A DNA stretch of 64,000 nt from Erwinia piriflorinigrans CFBP 5888. GTDB lineage: Bacteria > Pseudomonadota > Gammaproteobacteria > Enterobacterales > Enterobacteriaceae. The stretch lies in NCBI RefSeq assembly GCF_001050515.1, contig NZ_CAHS01000013.1, forward strand, positions 124,001 through 188,000, read 5' to 3'. Numbering within the stretch: the first letter of the stretch is position 1; each line of letters opens with the position of its first letter. The notes beneath the pieces were generated by a model. That model was not told the origin of the DNA. It searched no databases and saw only the letters and a list, made by a program, of their open reading frames with translations. Shown here one piece after another: positions 18,441-28,452 of the stretch. The translations under genes were made by a program, and so were the position numbers.

Positions 18441-20210
18441 GTGCGACTTTTTAGCCAACTGAGCTGGTATTTTATACGCGAATGGCGCCGCTATCTTGGG
18501 GCGGTGCTGTTGCTGATCGTTATTGCTTTACTGCAACTGCTGCCACCACTGGTTGTCGGTAAAATTGTTGACGGCGTTAGCCGCAACGGTATGAGCCACG
18601 GTCAGCTGATGATGTGGATCGGCGCGATGCTGGTCACTGCGGTAATCGTCTATTTACTGCGCTATGTGTGGCGTGTATTGCTATTCGGTGCCTCCTACCA
18701 TCTGGCCGTTGAGCTGCGTGAAGACTTTTATCGCCAGCTTAGCCGTCAACACCCAGAATTTTATCTACGTCACCGTACCGGCGATCTGATTGCACGGGCA
18801 ACCAACGATGTCGATCGTGTGGTATTTGCTGCCGGAGAGGGCGTCCTGACGCTGGTGGATTCACTGGTGATGGGTATGGCAGTGCTGGTGGTAATGAGTA
18901 CGCAAATCAGCTGGCAGCTCACGCTACTGGCCCTACTGCCTATGCCGGTCATGGCGCTGGTGATCAAACGTTACGGCGACCAGTTGCATCATCGTTTTAA
19001 AAGCGCACAGGCCGCCTTCTCCTCGTTGAACGATCAAACCCAGGAAAGCCTGAGCAGCATTCGCATGATCAAAGCATTTGGTTTGGAAGACCACCAGTCG
19101 GCTCAGTTTGCTGCCATTGCCAAAGATACCGGGGAAAAAAACCTGCGCGTGGCGCGCGTTGACGCACGTTTCGATCCGACAATTTATATTGCCATCGCCC
19201 TGTCTAACCTGCTGGCTATCGGCGGAGGAAGTTGGATGGTCTGGCATGGTTTGATGACTCTTGGGCAGCTAACCAGTTTTGTGATGTATCTCGGCCTGAT
19301 GATCTGGCCAATGCTGGCGCTGGCATGGATGTTTAATATCGTTGAACGCGGTAGCGCGGCCTGGAGCCGTATTCGCGCACTGCTGGCCGAAGCCCCGGTC
19401 GTCGTTGATGGTCATAAAGTGCTGCCTGAACAACGTGGCCCGTTGCAAATTGCTATCCGGGAATTTTGTTATCCTGGCGCACATCAGCCTGCGCTGCGCA
19501 ACCTTAATGTCAATATCAAACCCGGACAGATGCTGGGGCTGTGCGGCCCTACCGGTTCAGGAAAAAGTACCTTATTGAGTCTTATTCAGCGCCATTTTGA
19601 TATTGATCGGGGGGATATTCGTTTTCATACCATCCCTCTGCCGCAGTTACGTCTCGACGTCTGGCGCAGCAGGCTGGCGGTGGTCAGCCAGACGCCTTTC
19701 CTGTTCTCAGACAGCGTGGCGAAAAATATCGCGTTAGGCCGTCCTGCCGCGACCCAGAGCGAGATTGAGCATGCGGCGCAGCTTGCTAATGTGCACGAAG
19801 ATATCCTGCGATTGCCGCAGGGCTACGAGACGGAAGTCGGCGAACGCGGGGTGATGCTTTCCGGCGGGCAGAAGCAGCGCATTTCCATTGCGCGTGCACT
19901 GCTGCTAAATGCTGAAATTCTGGTGCTTGACGATGCCCTGTCTGCGGTAGACGGGAGAACAGAACATCAGATTTTGCATAATTTGCGGCGTTGGGGCGAA
20001 GGACGCACGATCATCATCAGTGCCCATCGTCTTTCTGCATTGTACGAAGCCAGTGAAATCCTGGTATTACAGCATGGTGGCGTTGCCCAGCGTGGTAACC
20101 ATGAGCAGCTACTCGCTGTTGAAGGTTGGTATCGAGAAATGTATCGCTATCAGCAGCTGGAAGCGGCGTTAGATGAAGATGACAGCGTACAGGGAGTGCC
20201 TCATGGCTAA
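18441..20210 (+). CDS. mdlA: ABC transporter subunit MdlA
   Basis: Half-transporter of the multidrug-resistance-like exporter family: an N-terminal six-helix membrane domain (about 1-310) and a nucleotide-binding domain with Walker [10 protein letters not shown], signature LSGGQKQR and Walker [14 protein letters not shown]. 589 residues, starting at GTG. It probably forms a heterodimer with MdlB, whose start overlaps its end by 8 bp. The degenerate LDDAL (Asp in place of the catalytic Glu) suggests one of the two ATP sites is weak, as in asymmetric exporters. Substrate unknown. Confidence 0.95.
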   Translation: MRLFSQLSWYFIREWRRYLGAVLLLIVIALLQLLPPLVVGKIVDGVSRNGMSHGQLMMWIGAMLVTAVIVYLLRYVWRVLLFGASYHLAVELREDFYRQLSRQHPEFYLRHRTGDLIARATNDVDRVVFAAGEGVLTLVDSLVMGMAVLVVMSTQISWQLTLLALLPMPVMALVIKRYGDQLHHRFKSAQAAFSSLNDQTQESLSSIRMIKAFGLEDHQSAQFAAIAKDTGEKNLRVARVDARFDPTIYIAIALSNLLAIGGGSWMVWHGLMTLGQLTSFVMYLGLMIWPMLALAWMFNIVERGSAAWSRIRALLAEAPVVVDGHKVLPEQRGPLQIAIREFCYPGAHQPALRNLNVNIKPGQMLGLCGPTGSGKSTLLSLIQRHFDIDRGDIRFHTIPLPQLRLDVWRSRLAVVSQTPFLFSDSVAKNIALGRPAATQSEIEHAAQLANVHEDILRLPQGYETEVGERGVMLSGGQKQRISIARALLLNAEILVLDDALSAVDGRTEHQILHNLRRWGEGRTIIISAHRLSALYEASEILVLQHGGVAQRGNHEQLLAVEGWYREMYRYQQLEAALDEDDSVQGVPHG

Positions 20211-21957
20211 TACTACCCGGCTATGGCCGACGATCAGGCGGCTGCTTTCCTACGGTAAGCCGTGGCGTAAATCCCTCGGTCTGGCGGTACTGATGTTGTG
20301 GGTTGCCGCAGCGGCAGAAGTGCTTGGGCCGGTGCTGATCAGCTATTTTATCGACAAAATGGTGGCTAAACATCATATGCCTGTCGCGCTGGCCGCCGGG
20401 CTGATAACCAGCTACTTGCTGTTACAGCTGCTGGCCGCTCTACTGCACTATTGGCAGGCGCTGCGCTTTAATCAGGCTGCGGTTGGCGTCGTCCAGCGTT
20501 TACGTACTGATGTGATGGATGCGGCTTTGCGCCAGCCGTTGAGCGCTTTCGATACCCAACCGGTGGGGCAAATTATCTCCCGGGTAACCAATGATACCGA
20601 AGTTGTGCGCGATCTCTATGTGACCGTGGTCGCTACCGTATTGCGCAGTGCTGCCCTGGTCGGGGCAATGCTGGTGGCAATGTTCAGTCTCGACTGGCGC
20701 ATGGCATTGGTGGCGATCGCTATCTTTCCAGCGGTGTTAATCGTGATGTTGATCTATCAACGCTACAGTACCCCCATTGTGCGGCGGGTACGCGGTTATC
20801 TGGCGGAGATCAATAACGGTTTTAATGAAGTCATCAGCGGTATGAGTGTCATACAGCAATTTCGCCAGCAGGCCCGTTTTGGTGAGCGTATGGGCGAGGT
20901 CAGCCGTTCACATTATCTGGCGCGTATGCAGACGCTACGCCTGGACGGCTTCCTGCTGCGGCCGCTGCTCAGCCTGTTTTCCGCACTGATACTCTGCGGG
21001 CTGATGATGCTTTATGGTTTTTCATCTGTGGGAACAGTTGAAGTTGGCGTGCTGTATGCGTTTATTAACTATCTTGGTCGGCTTAATGAGCCGCTGATCG
21101 AACTGACCACGCAGCAGTCGATGCTACAACAGGCCGTGGTGGCAGGTGAGCGAATTTTCCAATTGATGGACGCACCACGCCAGCCTTATGGCGAAGATAT
21201 CCAGCCGCTCGGTAGTGGCAGGATAGACATTCGCGATCTGACGTTTGCTTATCGCCCAGGCCGTCCGGTACTGACAAATATCAATTTGTCAGTACCGCCG
21301 CGCCATTTTGTTGCGCTGGTCGGGCACACCGGCAGTGGTAAGAGTACGCTCGCCAATGTGTTGATGGGCTATTATCCATTGAATGAGGGTGAGATCCTGC
21401 TCGACAACAGGCCACTTTCTTCACTGAGTCATGACGCATTACGCAATAGCGTCGCGATGGTTCAGCAGGATCCTGTGGTGCTGGCCGATACCTTTTCCGC
21501 CAATGTGACCTTAGGAAGAAAGATCGGTGAGAATCGGGTTTGGGACGTGCTGGAAGCGGTACGGCTGGCCGATCTTGCACGCTCAATGCCTGAAGGTATT
21601 CATACCCGATTGGGTGAGCAGGGCAACTCGCTTTCCGTTGGGCAGAAGCAGCTATTAGCGCTGGCGCGAGTGCTGGTCTCAACGCCTCAGATACTGATAC
21701 TGGATGAAGCTACCGCCAATATCGACTCCGGGACGGAACAGGCGATCCAGCAGGCACTGCTGGCGGTGCGCCAGCGCACCACGCTGGTGGTGATTGCTCA
21801 TCGCCTGTCGACGGTCATCGAAGCAGACACTATTTTGGTATTGCACCGTGGGCGGGTGGTGGAGCGTGGCGGCCATCAACAGCTATTGGCTGCGCGCGGA
21901 CGCTACTGGCAGATGTACCAGCTACAGCAGGCTGGCGCAGAGCTGGCAGTGACATAA
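20203..21957 (+). CDS. mdlB: ABC transporter subunit MdlB
   Basis: Partner half-transporter, 584 residues from ATG 20203, which overlaps the mdlA stop (translational coupling). It has a six-helix membrane domain, Walker [10 protein letters not shown], signature LSVGQKQL and Walker [14 protein letters not shown] with the catalytic Glu present. The signature is slightly altered (LSVGQ) compared with MdlA. Both proteins match E. coli MdlAB throughout their lengths. Confidence 0.95.
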   Translation: MANTTRLWPTIRRLLSYGKPWRKSLGLAVLMLWVAAAAEVLGPVLISYFIDKMVAKHHMPVALAAGLITSYLLLQLLAALLHYWQALRFNQAAVGVVQRLRTDVMDAALRQPLSAFDTQPVGQIISRVTNDTEVVRDLYVTVVATVLRSAALVGAMLVAMFSLDWRMALVAIAIFPAVLIVMLIYQRYSTPIVRRVRGYLAEINNGFNEVISGMSVIQQFRQQARFGERMGEVSRSHYLARMQTLRLDGFLLRPLLSLFSALILCGLMMLYGFSSVGTVEVGVLYAFINYLGRLNEPLIELTTQQSMLQQAVVAGERIFQLMDAPRQPYGEDIQPLGSGRIDIRDLTFAYRPGRPVLTNINLSVPPRHFVALVGHTGSGKSTLANVLMGYYPLNEGEILLDNRPLSSLSHDALRNSVAMVQQDPVVLADTFSANVTLGRKIGENRVWDVLEAVRLADLARSMPEGIHTRLGEQGNSLSVGQKQLLALARVLVSTPQILILDEATANIDSGTEQAIQQALLAVRQRTTLVVIAHRLSTVIEADTILVLHRGRVVERGGHQQLLAARGRYWQMYQLQQAGAELAVT

Positions 21958-22006
21958 GGCTCCGTGCACCACATGCAGGCACGCTATCGGCTAACGGTGG
22001 CACAGA

Positions 22007-22043
22007 TGCACCGAGTTAATGCATGACGCACTGAATTGGTGCG
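22007..22043 (+). promoter_or_regulatory. Two tandem NtrC (GlnG) enhancer sites
   Basis: CGCACTGAATTGGTGCG at 22027-22043 matches the NtrC pattern (TGCAC..., TGGTGCA) closely. A weaker 17-bp site with TGCA ends lies at 22007-22023. Their centres are 20 bp, about two helical turns, apart, and they sit 105-140 bp before the sigma54 promoter, the usual enhancer geometry. Confidence 0.75.
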
Positions 22044-22147
22044 TCTTTTATCTTACTCTGCTCCCTCACTCCCTCTTTCGAACGGCGTTTCAGCCTGTAA
22101 TCAGCCCGATATGCATCAGGGGTACGAAATATTCAGCTTTTCAACAA

Positions 22148-22163
22148 TGGCACAGCCTTTGCT
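22148..22163 (+). promoter_or_regulatory. Sigma54 promoter of glnK-amtB
   Basis: TGGCAC, 5 bp, TTGCT: an exact fit to the -24/-12 consensus, 52 bp before glnK. Confidence 0.92.
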
Positions 22164-22214
22164 TTATACCTTTCGTGATGCTGAAACAGCTATATTTTAA
22201 CCCTGGGGGATCGT

Positions 22215-22553
22215 ATGAAGCTGGTTACCGTGGTAATCAAACCGTTCAAACTGGAAGACGTGCGTGAAGCGCTGTCATCTATCGGTATTCAGGGGCTCAC
22301 CGTCGCTGAAGTTAAAGGCTTTGGCCGTCAGAAAGGGCATGCGGAGTTATATCGCGGAGCGGAATACAGTGTTAACTTCCTGCCAAAAGTAAAAATTGAT
22401 ATTGCTATTGCAGACGACCAGCTTGATGAAGTGGTGGATGTGATTAGCAAGGCTGCCTATACCGGAAAAATTGGTGACGGGAAAATTTTCGTTGCAGAGC
22501 TACAGCGCGTCATCCGTATTCGTACCGGTGAAACTGACGAAGCTGCGCTGTAA
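22215..22553 (+). CDS. glnK: Nitrogen regulatory PII protein GlnK
   Basis: Trimeric PII signal protein of 112 residues that binds 2-oxoglutarate and ATP/ADP and blocks AmtB under ammonium sufficiency. The T-loop contains the uridylylation target Tyr51 (YRGAEYSVNF) and the B-loop reads GKIGDGKIFV. SD GGGGG precedes the ATG. It is controlled by the NtrC/sigma54 elements upstream and is followed by amtB after 17 bp. Confidence 0.97.
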   Translation: MKLVTVVIKPFKLEDVREALSSIGIQGLTVAEVKGFGRQKGHAELYRGAEYSVNFLPKVKIDIAIADDQLDEVVDVISKAAYTGKIGDGKIFVAELQRVIRIRTGETDEAAL

Positions 22554-22570
22554 TCCGAGGCTAAAATTTG

Positions 22571-23872
22571 ATGGGATGGGATAAAATGAAAAAACTTGCT
22601 ACTTTTTTCCTCACCGGTGCGGCTTTTTTACCGACGCTGGCAATGGCGGCTGCACCAGCAGTTGCCGACAAAGCCGATAACGCCTTTATGATGATCTGTA
22701 CCGCGCTGGTGCTCTTTATGACCCTTCCTGGCATAGCACTCTTTTACGGCGGTTTAATTCGTGCCAAGAATGTGTTGTCAATGCTCACTCAGGTTGCCAC
22801 GACTTTCGCCCTGGTTTGCGTGTTGTGGGTGGTCTACGGTTATTCTCTGGCCTTCAGCGAAGGCAACGCCTTCTTTGGCAGTTTTAACTGGGCGATGCTG
22901 AAAAATATCGCGCCCACTACGTTGATGGGTTCTTTTTATCAGTATATTCATGTGGCTTTCCAGGCTTCCTTCGCCTGTATCACCGTTGGGTTGATCGTCG
23001 GCTCTATAGCTGAACGCATCCGTTTCTCTGCGGTGCTGATCTTCGCCGTTATCTGGTTGACCTTCTCCTATCTGCCTATTGCTCATATGGTGTGGGCGGG
23101 TGGTTTACTTGCTCAGGATGGCGCGCTGGACTTCGCCGGAGGAACGGTGGTTCATATCAACGCCGCTGTTGCTGCTCTGGTCGGAGCCTATCTTGTGGGT
23201 AAACGTGCCGGTTTCGGCAAAGAAGCCTTCAAACCCCATAATCTGCCGATGGTCTTTACCGGAACGGCGATCCTCTACTTTGGCTGGTTTGGCTTTAACG
23301 CCGGTTCTGCCAGCTCGGCTAACGAAATTGCGGGCCTTGCATTCCTGAATACGGTGATTGCAACGGCCGGCGCGATGTTAAGCTGGACCTTTGGTGAGTG
23401 GGCGCTGCGCGGCAAACCCTCCTTACTTGGCGTCAGCTCTGGTGTCATCGCTGGGCTGGTGGCGATTACACCCGCCTGTGGTTACGTTGGCGTCGGCGGT
23501 GCCCTGATTATTGGCATTGTGGGTGGACTGGCTGGTTTTTGGGGTGTGACCACGCTGAAAAAATGGCTGCGTGTTGATGATCCTTGCGATGTGTTCGGCG
23601 TGCATGGCGTATGTGGGGTCGTAGGATGCATTCTGACCGGCGTATTTGCATCATCCTCACTGGGCGGAGTGGGGTATGCCGCAGGAGTCACTATGGGCCA
23701 TCAGGTCTGGGTACAGCTGTTCAGCGTGGGTCTGACCATTGTCTGGACTGCCGTGGTTGCCTTCATCGGATTTAAAGTGGCGGATATGGTTGTGGGTCTG
23801 CGTGTTCCTGAAGAGCAGGAGCGTGAAGGCCTGGATGTTAACAGCCACGGCGAAAATGCCTATAACCATTAA
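22571..23872 (+). CDS. amtB: Ammonium channel AmtB
   Basis: Trimeric inner-membrane ammonium/ammonia channel with 11 helices and a cleaved signal peptide (KKLATFFLTGAAFLPTLAMA). The twin pore histidines lie in YLPIAHMVW-like and FGVHGVCG-type segments. The product has 433 residues from ATG 22571. Another ATG at 22586 (MKKLATFF) fits the signal peptide better and may be the true start; the choice is uncertain. GlnK, encoded just before, docks on its cytoplasmic face. A strong terminator follows. Confidence 0.95.
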   Translation: MGWDKMKKLATFFLTGAAFLPTLAMAAAPAVADKADNAFMMICTALVLFMTLPGIALFYGGLIRAKNVLSMLTQVATTFALVCVLWVVYGYSLAFSEGNAFFGSFNWAMLKNIAPTTLMGSFYQYIHVAFQASFACITVGLIVGSIAERIRFSAVLIFAVIWLTFSYLPIAHMVWAGGLLAQDGALDFAGGTVVHINAAVAALVGAYLVGKRAGFGKEAFKPHNLPMVFTGTAILYFGWFGFNAGSASSANEIAGLAFLNTVIATAGAMLSWTFGEWALRGKPSLLGVSSGVIAGLVAITPACGYVGVGGALIIGIVGGLAGFWGVTTLKKWLRVDDPCDVFGVHGVCGVVGCILTGVFASSSLGGVGYAAGVTMGHQVWVQLFSVGLTIVWTAVVAFIGFKVADMVVGLRVPEEQEREGLDVNSHGENAYNH

Positions 23873-23904
23873 GGTTTGGCAATAAAAGCCGGAAGCATAG
23901 AATT

Positions 23905-23934
23905 AAGCGGGCCACTCAAAGCCCGCTTTTTTTA
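23905..23934. terminator. Terminator between amtB and tesB
   Basis: AAGCGGGC (23905-23912) pairs with GCCCGCTT (23921-23928), followed by seven T. The A-rich left side allows some activity for tesB too. Confidence 0.85.
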
Positions 23935-23947
23935 TGCTGCACAGGCG

Positions 23948-24808
23948 TCATGAGTTTTGACGTATGACGCCTTCTTGTACGGTGGAAGCCACCAGAATCC
24001 CCTGCTGATTGTAGAATTCGCCGCGCACAAAGCCCCGGGCGCCGGATGCGGAAGTGCTTTCCATGCTGTAGAGCAGCCACTCGTTTAGGTCGAACGGACG
24101 GTGAAACCACATTGAGTGGTCAATAGTGGCTACCTGCATCCCCTGTTCAAGAAAGCCCTTACCGTGTGGCTGCAATGCGACCGGTAGCAGGTTGTAATCA
24201 GAGGCGTAGCCCAGCAGATATTGATGAGTACGCTTATCGTGGGGCAGGGGGCCGTTGGCACGCAGCCAGCTATAACGCACGGGTTCACTGACGTGGCCTT
24301 GCAATGGGTTATGGAATTCCACCGGGCGGATTTCGAAAGGCCTCTCGGCTAAGAACTTATTACGTGTTTTTTCAGGAAGAAGATGAGCCAGCTGGCGCGC
24401 AATATCCGTTTCGGATGGCAGGCCGTCAGGCCCTGGCACAGCAGGCATGGCTTTTTGGTGCTCAAAACCATTCTCATGACCCTGAAATGAGGCGGTCATA
24501 TAAAAAATAGGTTGGCCATTCTGTACTGCTTTGACCCGGCGGGCGCTGAAGCTTTGCCCGTCACGCAAATTTTCCACATCATAGATAATGGTTTTCTGAC
24601 TGTCCCCCGGGCGCAGAAAATAGCTGTGGAATGAACGGATAACGCGATCCTGCGGCACCGTTTGTTTCGCGGCATACAGTGCCTGGCCGACAACCTGACC
24701 GCCAAATACCTGGCGCAGACCGAGATCTTCACTCTCTCCGCGAAACAGACCCTCTTCCAGCTTTTCCAGATCCAGCAGCTTTAACAGATTATGCAATGCC
24801 TGACTCAT
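23948..24808 (-). CDS. tesB: Acyl-CoA thioesterase II
   Basis: Cytoplasmic double-hot-dog thioesterase of 286 residues acting on medium- and long-chain acyl-CoA. It begins [20 protein letters not shown], has the [10 protein letters not shown] motif and the catalytic region [15 protein letters not shown] followed by an SG-rich [10 protein letters not shown] segment. Length equals the E. coli enzyme. Position after amtB and before ybaY is conserved. Confidence 0.96.
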   Translation of the reverse strand: MSQALHNLLKLLDLEKLEEGLFRGESEDLGLRQVFGGQVVGQALYAAKQTVPQDRVIRSFHSYFLRPGDSQKTIIYDVENLRDGQSFSARRVKAVQNGQPIFYMTASFQGHENGFEHQKAMPAVPGPDGLPSETDIARQLAHLLPEKTRNKFLAERPFEIRPVEFHNPLQGHVSEPVRYSWLRANGPLPHDKRTHQYLLGYASDYNLLPVALQPHGKGFLEQGMQVATIDHSMWFHRPFDLNEWLLYSMESTSASGARGFVRGEFYNQQGILVASTVQEGVIRQNS

Positions 24809-25031
24809 ACCCGTTTCCTCAATAGTGTGACTTAAGCAGTTTGCGAGATCTGACCAGATAGCGTCAATGACTGTTTATACAGCCCGATCTCACACGGCCT
24901 GAGCATGAAAATAGCTTCTTACAGGAAAAAATCAGCAACTTGTGCCAGTATTAAACCCACCAAAGTCGTAAAAATTAGCTATTCAGTGGCAATGTTTTGC
25001 CGTATGCACTGAGTTTAAGGAGAAATGATTG

Positions 25032-25589
25032 ATGAAAATCTGGCAAGTATTAAGTGGCGCAGCACTGGCCGTTGCCATTTCGGGTTGTGCCGATAAAAGC
25101 ACCAAGGTGCCGACTCCAACACTGGGATCTCAGGTTGCCGGGCAGTCATCGACGCTGAGAATGCCTAATGTGAGCGGTACGGCATGGATCCGTCAGAAAG
25201 TGGCTCTGCCACCCAATGCCGTACTGACGGTGACGCTTTCTGATGCTTCACTGGCGGATGCTCCATCCAAAGTTCTGGCGCAGCGTGTGGTGCGCACCGA
25301 AGGCGCACAGGCACCTTTCCGCTTTATCCTGCCATTCAATCCCGCAGACATTAAACCACAAGCCCGCATTCTGTTGAGTGCGGCCGTAACGGTAGATGGC
25401 AAGTTATTGTTTATTACCGATACGGTGAAGCAAGTTGTCACCGGCGGTGTTACGCGTCAGGATTTGACGCTGATCCCGGTTCCTTCCGTCGCCATCCCGA
25501 CCCAGAGTGGGGCTGCAACGGCTGTGCCTCCGACGTCGCCAACTCAGGTGGCCCCGTCATCGAGCGTGCCTGCACCCACGTCGATTTAA
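25032..25589 (+). CDS. ybaY: YbaY family lipoprotein
   Basis: Lipoprotein of 185 residues with a lipobox ending in Cys (AISGC). The central domain (VSGTAWIRQKVALPPNAVLTV...) belongs to the YscW-type/YbaY beta-sandwich family. The tail is rich in Pro, Ser, Thr and Ala. The ATG at 25032 lies behind AAGGAGA. Function in the envelope is not defined. Confidence 0.92.
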   Translation: MKIWQVLSGAALAVAISGCADKSTKVPTPTLGSQVAGQSSTLRMPNVSGTAWIRQKVALPPNAVLTVTLSDASLADAPSKVLAQRVVRTEGAQAPFRFILPFNPADIKPQARILLSAAVTVDGKLLFITDTVKQVVTGGVTRQDLTLIPVPSVAIPTQSGAATAVPPTSPTQVAPSSSVPAPTSI

Positions 25590-25614
25590 CCTTAGCGCCC
25601 CGTAAGGGGCGCTA

Positions 25615-25929
25615 TCACAGTTGCCAGCGATAGCGCTGCAAACAGACCTTGCCCTCTTGAGAAACCTCGATATTTTCGCTTAGCAGTGCGCTGCGCTGTC
25701 TGTCAAAATCTTCACCGACCAGCGATATCTCACCTTTACGATTAATTACCCGGTACCAGGGAAGTTGGCTGCCTGCAGGCAACCGTTTCAGTACCCCGCC
25801 GACCTGGCGGGCAGCGCGCGGTGAGCCAGCCTGACGGGCGACATCGCCGTAAGTTGCGACCGAGCCATAAGGGATAGCGGCGACAATGTGCCAGATTCGT
25901 TGTTGAAAGCTGTCTGCTTCTAAACTCAT
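25615..25929 (-). CDS. ybaZ: Alkyltransferase-like DNA lesion sensor
   Basis: Protein of 104 residues related to the C-terminal domain of O6-methylguanine methyltransferases. The active-site PCHR motif is replaced by PWYRVIN, so it cannot transfer alkyl groups but is expected to bind lesions and recruit nucleotide-excision repair. The start MSLEADSFQQ at 25929 is chosen from the family length; the open frame extends about 40 codons further upstream. The 4.5S RNA gene begins 126 bp away on the other strand. Confidence 0.93.
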   Translation of the reverse strand: MSLEADSFQQRIWHIVAAIPYGSVATYGDVARQAGSPRAARQVGGVLKRLPAGSQLPWYRVINRKGEISLVGEDFDRQRSALLSENIEVSQEGKVCLQRYRWQL

Positions 25930-26054
25930 GAAGGCTCCGTGCGGGGGAGTAAGCGGGATATCGTGCAAGAAAACAGCGGTCGCCCGGAGGTGGCTTGCAA
26001 TTGGCGGGGGCTTCATTGATAATGCCTGCGTTCTGGTTATCCAGAGCACTCAAT

Positions 26055-26168
26055 GGGGGCCCTGTTGGTTCTCCCGCAATGCTAATTTGTGAACTCGGTC
26101 AGATCCGGAAGGAAGCAGCCGTAACAGATGACGCGTGTGCCGGGATGTAGCTGGCAGGGCCCCCACCC
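26055..26168 (+). ncRNA. ffs: 4.5S RNA (signal recognition particle RNA)
   Basis: A 114-nt gene starting GGGGGCCCTGTTGG and ending CAGGGCCCCCACCC, so that its ends pair. It contains the universal SRP loop region AGATCCGGAAGGAAGCAGCC and the conserved GATGACGCGTGTGCCGGG segment. Length and most of the sequence match E. coli ffs. It binds Ffh to target membrane proteins. The location between ybaZ and hha is conserved. Confidence 0.97.
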
Positions 26169-26226
26169 AATTCTGCCGTTGCCAGCTTCTTCCCGTCTTA
26201 TCTCTGCTAATCAAACCCTTTTATGT

Positions 26227-26445
26227 TTAACGGACAAACTTCCATACGGCGACCGGGACTTTGTCGTACAGTTTATTCATAGTGAGTTCGGCAAGGCGGT
26301 GATCGGCAGCTGAATAAAATACAGCAAGTTCATCATCAGATAATTCGTACTTGTTCTTTTCAATCACTCGCTCCAGCGTGTCGATTGAACGACAACGTCT
26401 GAGGCGCATGAGATAATCCGTTTTTGTGAGAAGTTTTTCAGTCAT
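26227..26445 (-). CDS. hha: Hha, H-NS-associated haemolysin expression modulator
   Basis: Small all-helical protein of 72 residues that binds H-NS and tunes silencing of A+T-rich, often acquired genes. It starts [10 protein letters not shown] and contains the family core [20 protein letters not shown]. It is encoded 29 bp after tomB; the pair forms the hha-tomB (toxin-antitoxin-like) unit. Confidence 0.97.
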   Translation of the reverse strand: MTEKLLTKTDYLMRLRRCRSIDTLERVIEKNKYELSDDELAVFYSAADHRLAELTMNKLYDKVPVAVWKFVR

Positions 26446-26474
26446 TATTAAACCGTAGAAAGAGTTATGGGCTG

Positions 26475-26855
26475 CTAAAATGAATGGCTTGCCTGATTTT
26501 GGCTCATTACGCATTCTTTAGCAAAGATGTTAAATAAAAGTTTTGCTGATTTTTGCCAGCGTTGTAAGTCCTGAATGTTGATACCGTAATTGCTGAAAAG
26601 CATAAAAGTGTCGTCCATAAACTCATCAATCTGACTTATCAGATCGGCGTCTTCTACATGCTTGATTTTGTAATTCATTGTGAAGGCCGCAATATGCTCT
26701 ATCAGCTCGTTAAGCTGTAGGTTGAACGCTGAAGTCGGGTCATTAACCCAGCCGTGGTGGCTGTCGCCCAACGTCGCTAAACCTTCATCATAAAGGTTTT
26801 CACATAAGAATTTCAGCTGCGCAATATCATGCCTTCTCGGTGAGTATTCGTCCAT
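26475..26855 (-). CDS. tomB: TomB, Hha-associated biofilm modulator/antitoxin
   Basis: Acidic protein of 126 residues ([20 protein letters not shown]), known in E. coli as YbaJ/TomB, which counteracts Hha by promoting oxidation of a conserved Hha cysteine. It is upstream of hha on the same strand. An 11-codon upstream extension is open but not supported by the family. Confidence 0.95.
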   Translation of the reverse strand: MDEYSPRRHDIAQLKFLCENLYDEGLATLGDSHHGWVNDPTSAFNLQLNELIEHIAAFTMNYKIKHVEDADLISQIDEFMDDTFMLFSNYGINIQDLQRWQKSAKLLFNIFAKECVMSQNQASHSF

Positions 26856-26999
26856 CTTTTTCCCTCCATAGCTCGCTAAACATACCATTAAGCTGCACTT
26901 TTAAACTTATTGTGCCAGGAATTGATAATTATGATGCGACTATGAAAATATTACAAAATATAACCTGGTATAAATCATCTGTGTGGAAGTGACTCAATA

Positions 27000-27353
27000 T
27001 TACAATTCGTCTGACATCGTTTGACGGTCGTTATCAACAAAGTCGAACACCAGTTCATTAGGATTATAGCTAAAATTGACCGACTGGTTGGTTGTCTCAA
27101 AGGCATCTATATCCAAACAGGCATTGAACAAGTTCCAACGAAAGCTGTAGTTCATTTTATAACGCGATTGCCCTAGATGTTCCAGGGAAATAATTCTGAT
27201 AGTGTCGGGAACATATCGCGCATTAGATGAATACCAATCAAGAGAACCTACAAGTTCAGTCGCTATTTTGGGAATTATCTGTTCGATTGCTGACATTAAT
27301 TCTATCGGGTCGACATCACTTTGACTGTACTTTACGGGTAAAGTTTTGTGCAT
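27000..27353 (-). CDS. Hypothetical protein of 117 residues
   Basis: I do not recognise this gene. The product begins MHKTLPVKYSQSDVDPIELM, has no signal peptide or membrane segment, and is rich in Asn, Tyr, Phe and Asp towards the acidic C-terminus (VFDFVDNDRQTMSDEL). A-T content is higher than in neighbours. It is preceded by a weak GAGG-type site on the minus strand (CTCTGAGG... region at about 27362). Flanked by tomB and the zinc locus, it is not in the corresponding E. coli region. It could be a recently acquired or lineage-specific gene. Confidence 0.65.
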   Translation of the reverse strand: MHKTLPVKYSQSDVDPIELMSAIEQIIPKIATELVGSLDWYSSNARYVPDTIRIISLEHLGQSRYKMNYSFRWNLFNACLDIDAFETTNQSVNFSYNPNELVFDFVDNDRQTMSDEL

Positions 27354-27608
27354 TTTTTCCTCAGAGGGTTAATTTTTCTTAACCAGGATAATTGCTATGC
27401 GCGGTGAAAATGCCAATCAAGTAATTACAGTATAGCCTGTCATCATGATTTGGCGGCTAAATATTGGTCATCAGCATCTTTTGCGCCACCTGTATAAATG
27501 AGTGGCTGAATTCCCTTTATATATTATCGGAGAGGGGAGACAAAACTGGAGTCATAATTAGATACATTTTACTTTTATCGACATCATCATTCCTGAGTTA
27601 TCCTATTT

Positions 27609-27624
27609 GTATGTTATAACATAC
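27609..27624 (+). promoter_or_regulatory. 16-bp palindrome, probable Zur operator
   Basis: GTATGTTATAACATAC is perfectly self-complementary and resembles the core of enterobacterial Zur boxes (ATGTTATA...). It lies 14 bp before a small ORF leading into a metal ABC transporter operon. It lacks the central TA/AT step of the longer 19-bp box upstream of rpmE2, so affinity may differ. Confidence 0.6.
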
Positions 27625-27637
27625 CAATTTGGCTATC

Positions 27638-27766
27638 ATGACCACTTCTTCCTGCTTTTTACGCTTCGGTACATGGCTTAGCAGCCCGGCCTGGCAGCGC
27701 CTTGTCTTAATTTTGCTTCCAATTATGCTGCTCGCTACGCTGACATGGTGGGCGATCAACGGATGA
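27638..27766 (+). CDS. Possible 42-residue membrane protein, coupled to metal ABC transporter
   Basis: An ORF of 42 codons with one predicted membrane helix (about residues 20-38, RLVLILLPIMLLATLTWWA). Its TGA (27764-27766) overlaps the ATG of the ABC ATPase (27763-27765) in an ATGA junction, as in coupled operon genes. The start at 27638 has no clear Shine-Dalgarno and is 14 bp after the Zur-like palindrome, so translation could be leaderless or start internally. Reality as a protein is an inference from the junction and the hydrophobic profile. Confidence 0.5.
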   Translation: MTTSSCFLRFGTWLSSPAWQRLVLILLPIMLLATLTWWAING

Positions 27767-28452
27767 TGGTGCTGAATCAACTTGTTGTTGGTTACCAGCA
27801 GCGTGGCGTAACGCCGCCTCTGACCGGTGAGTTTTCACGGGGCAGCATGACGGCGTTGATAGGCTCCAATGGCTGTGGAAAATCAACGCTGCTAAAAACC
27901 ATATGCGGCATATTACCACCTGTGAGTGGCTCGATAGGCCTGTCGGTTCCATCCCCGTCCATAGGTTGGCTGCCGCAGCACGCCGAAATTGAAAAAAACT
28001 TTCCTGTTACCGTATTTGACCTGGTGGCGATGGGCTTCTGGCGGCGCTGTGGATGGCTACGCGGCCTCAGTCGGCAGCAGCGGTTACAGGTGATGTCCGC
28101 ACTTGAGCGCGTCAATATGTTGTCTTTTGCCACTTCTGCCCCCGGCACCTTATCTGGCGGGCAATTACAGCGAGTGCTCTTTGCCCGCATGCTGGTGCAA
28201 GAGGCTGAACTTTTACTGTTGGATGAACCCTTCACCGGCGTGGACAGCGACACCATTGAACTGCTCCTGGCATTGCTGGCCGAACGACAGCATGCGGGAA
28301 ATACGCTAATTGTCGTGCTGCACGATATGGCCAGAGTGGCTCGGCATTTTCCGCAGGTATTGCATATGACACAACAGTGCGGCGAATGGTACTGCCCGGT
28401 ACACGGCGTCAGCGCGTCTGATTTAACCCGTGGTGCAGAGGTTGGCATATGA
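27763..28452 (+). CDS. Metal (probably zinc) ABC transporter, ATPase
   Basis: Cytoplasmic ATPase of 229 residues energising the transporter encoded downstream. It has Walker A GSNGCGKST, signature LSGGQLQR, Walker B LLLLDEPFTG and the switch His (VVLHD). The start ATG 27763 is chosen because it overlaps the stop of the preceding small ORF; an ATG six codons upstream is also open. Its own stop overlaps the permease start by 4 bp. Zinc specificity is inferred from the Zur-like site and the adjacent L31B/L36B genes; manganese is the alternative. Confidence 0.88.
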   Translation: MMVLNQLVVGYQQRGVTPPLTGEFSRGSMTALIGSNGCGKSTLLKTICGILPPVSGSIGLSVPSPSIGWLPQHAEIEKNFPVTVFDLVAMGFWRRCGWLRGLSRQQRLQVMSALERVNMLSFATSAPGTLSGGQLQRVLFARMLVQEAELLLLDEPFTGVDSDTIELLLALLAERQHAGNTLIVVLHDMARVARHFPQVLHMTQQCGEWYCPVHGVSASDLTRGAEVGI

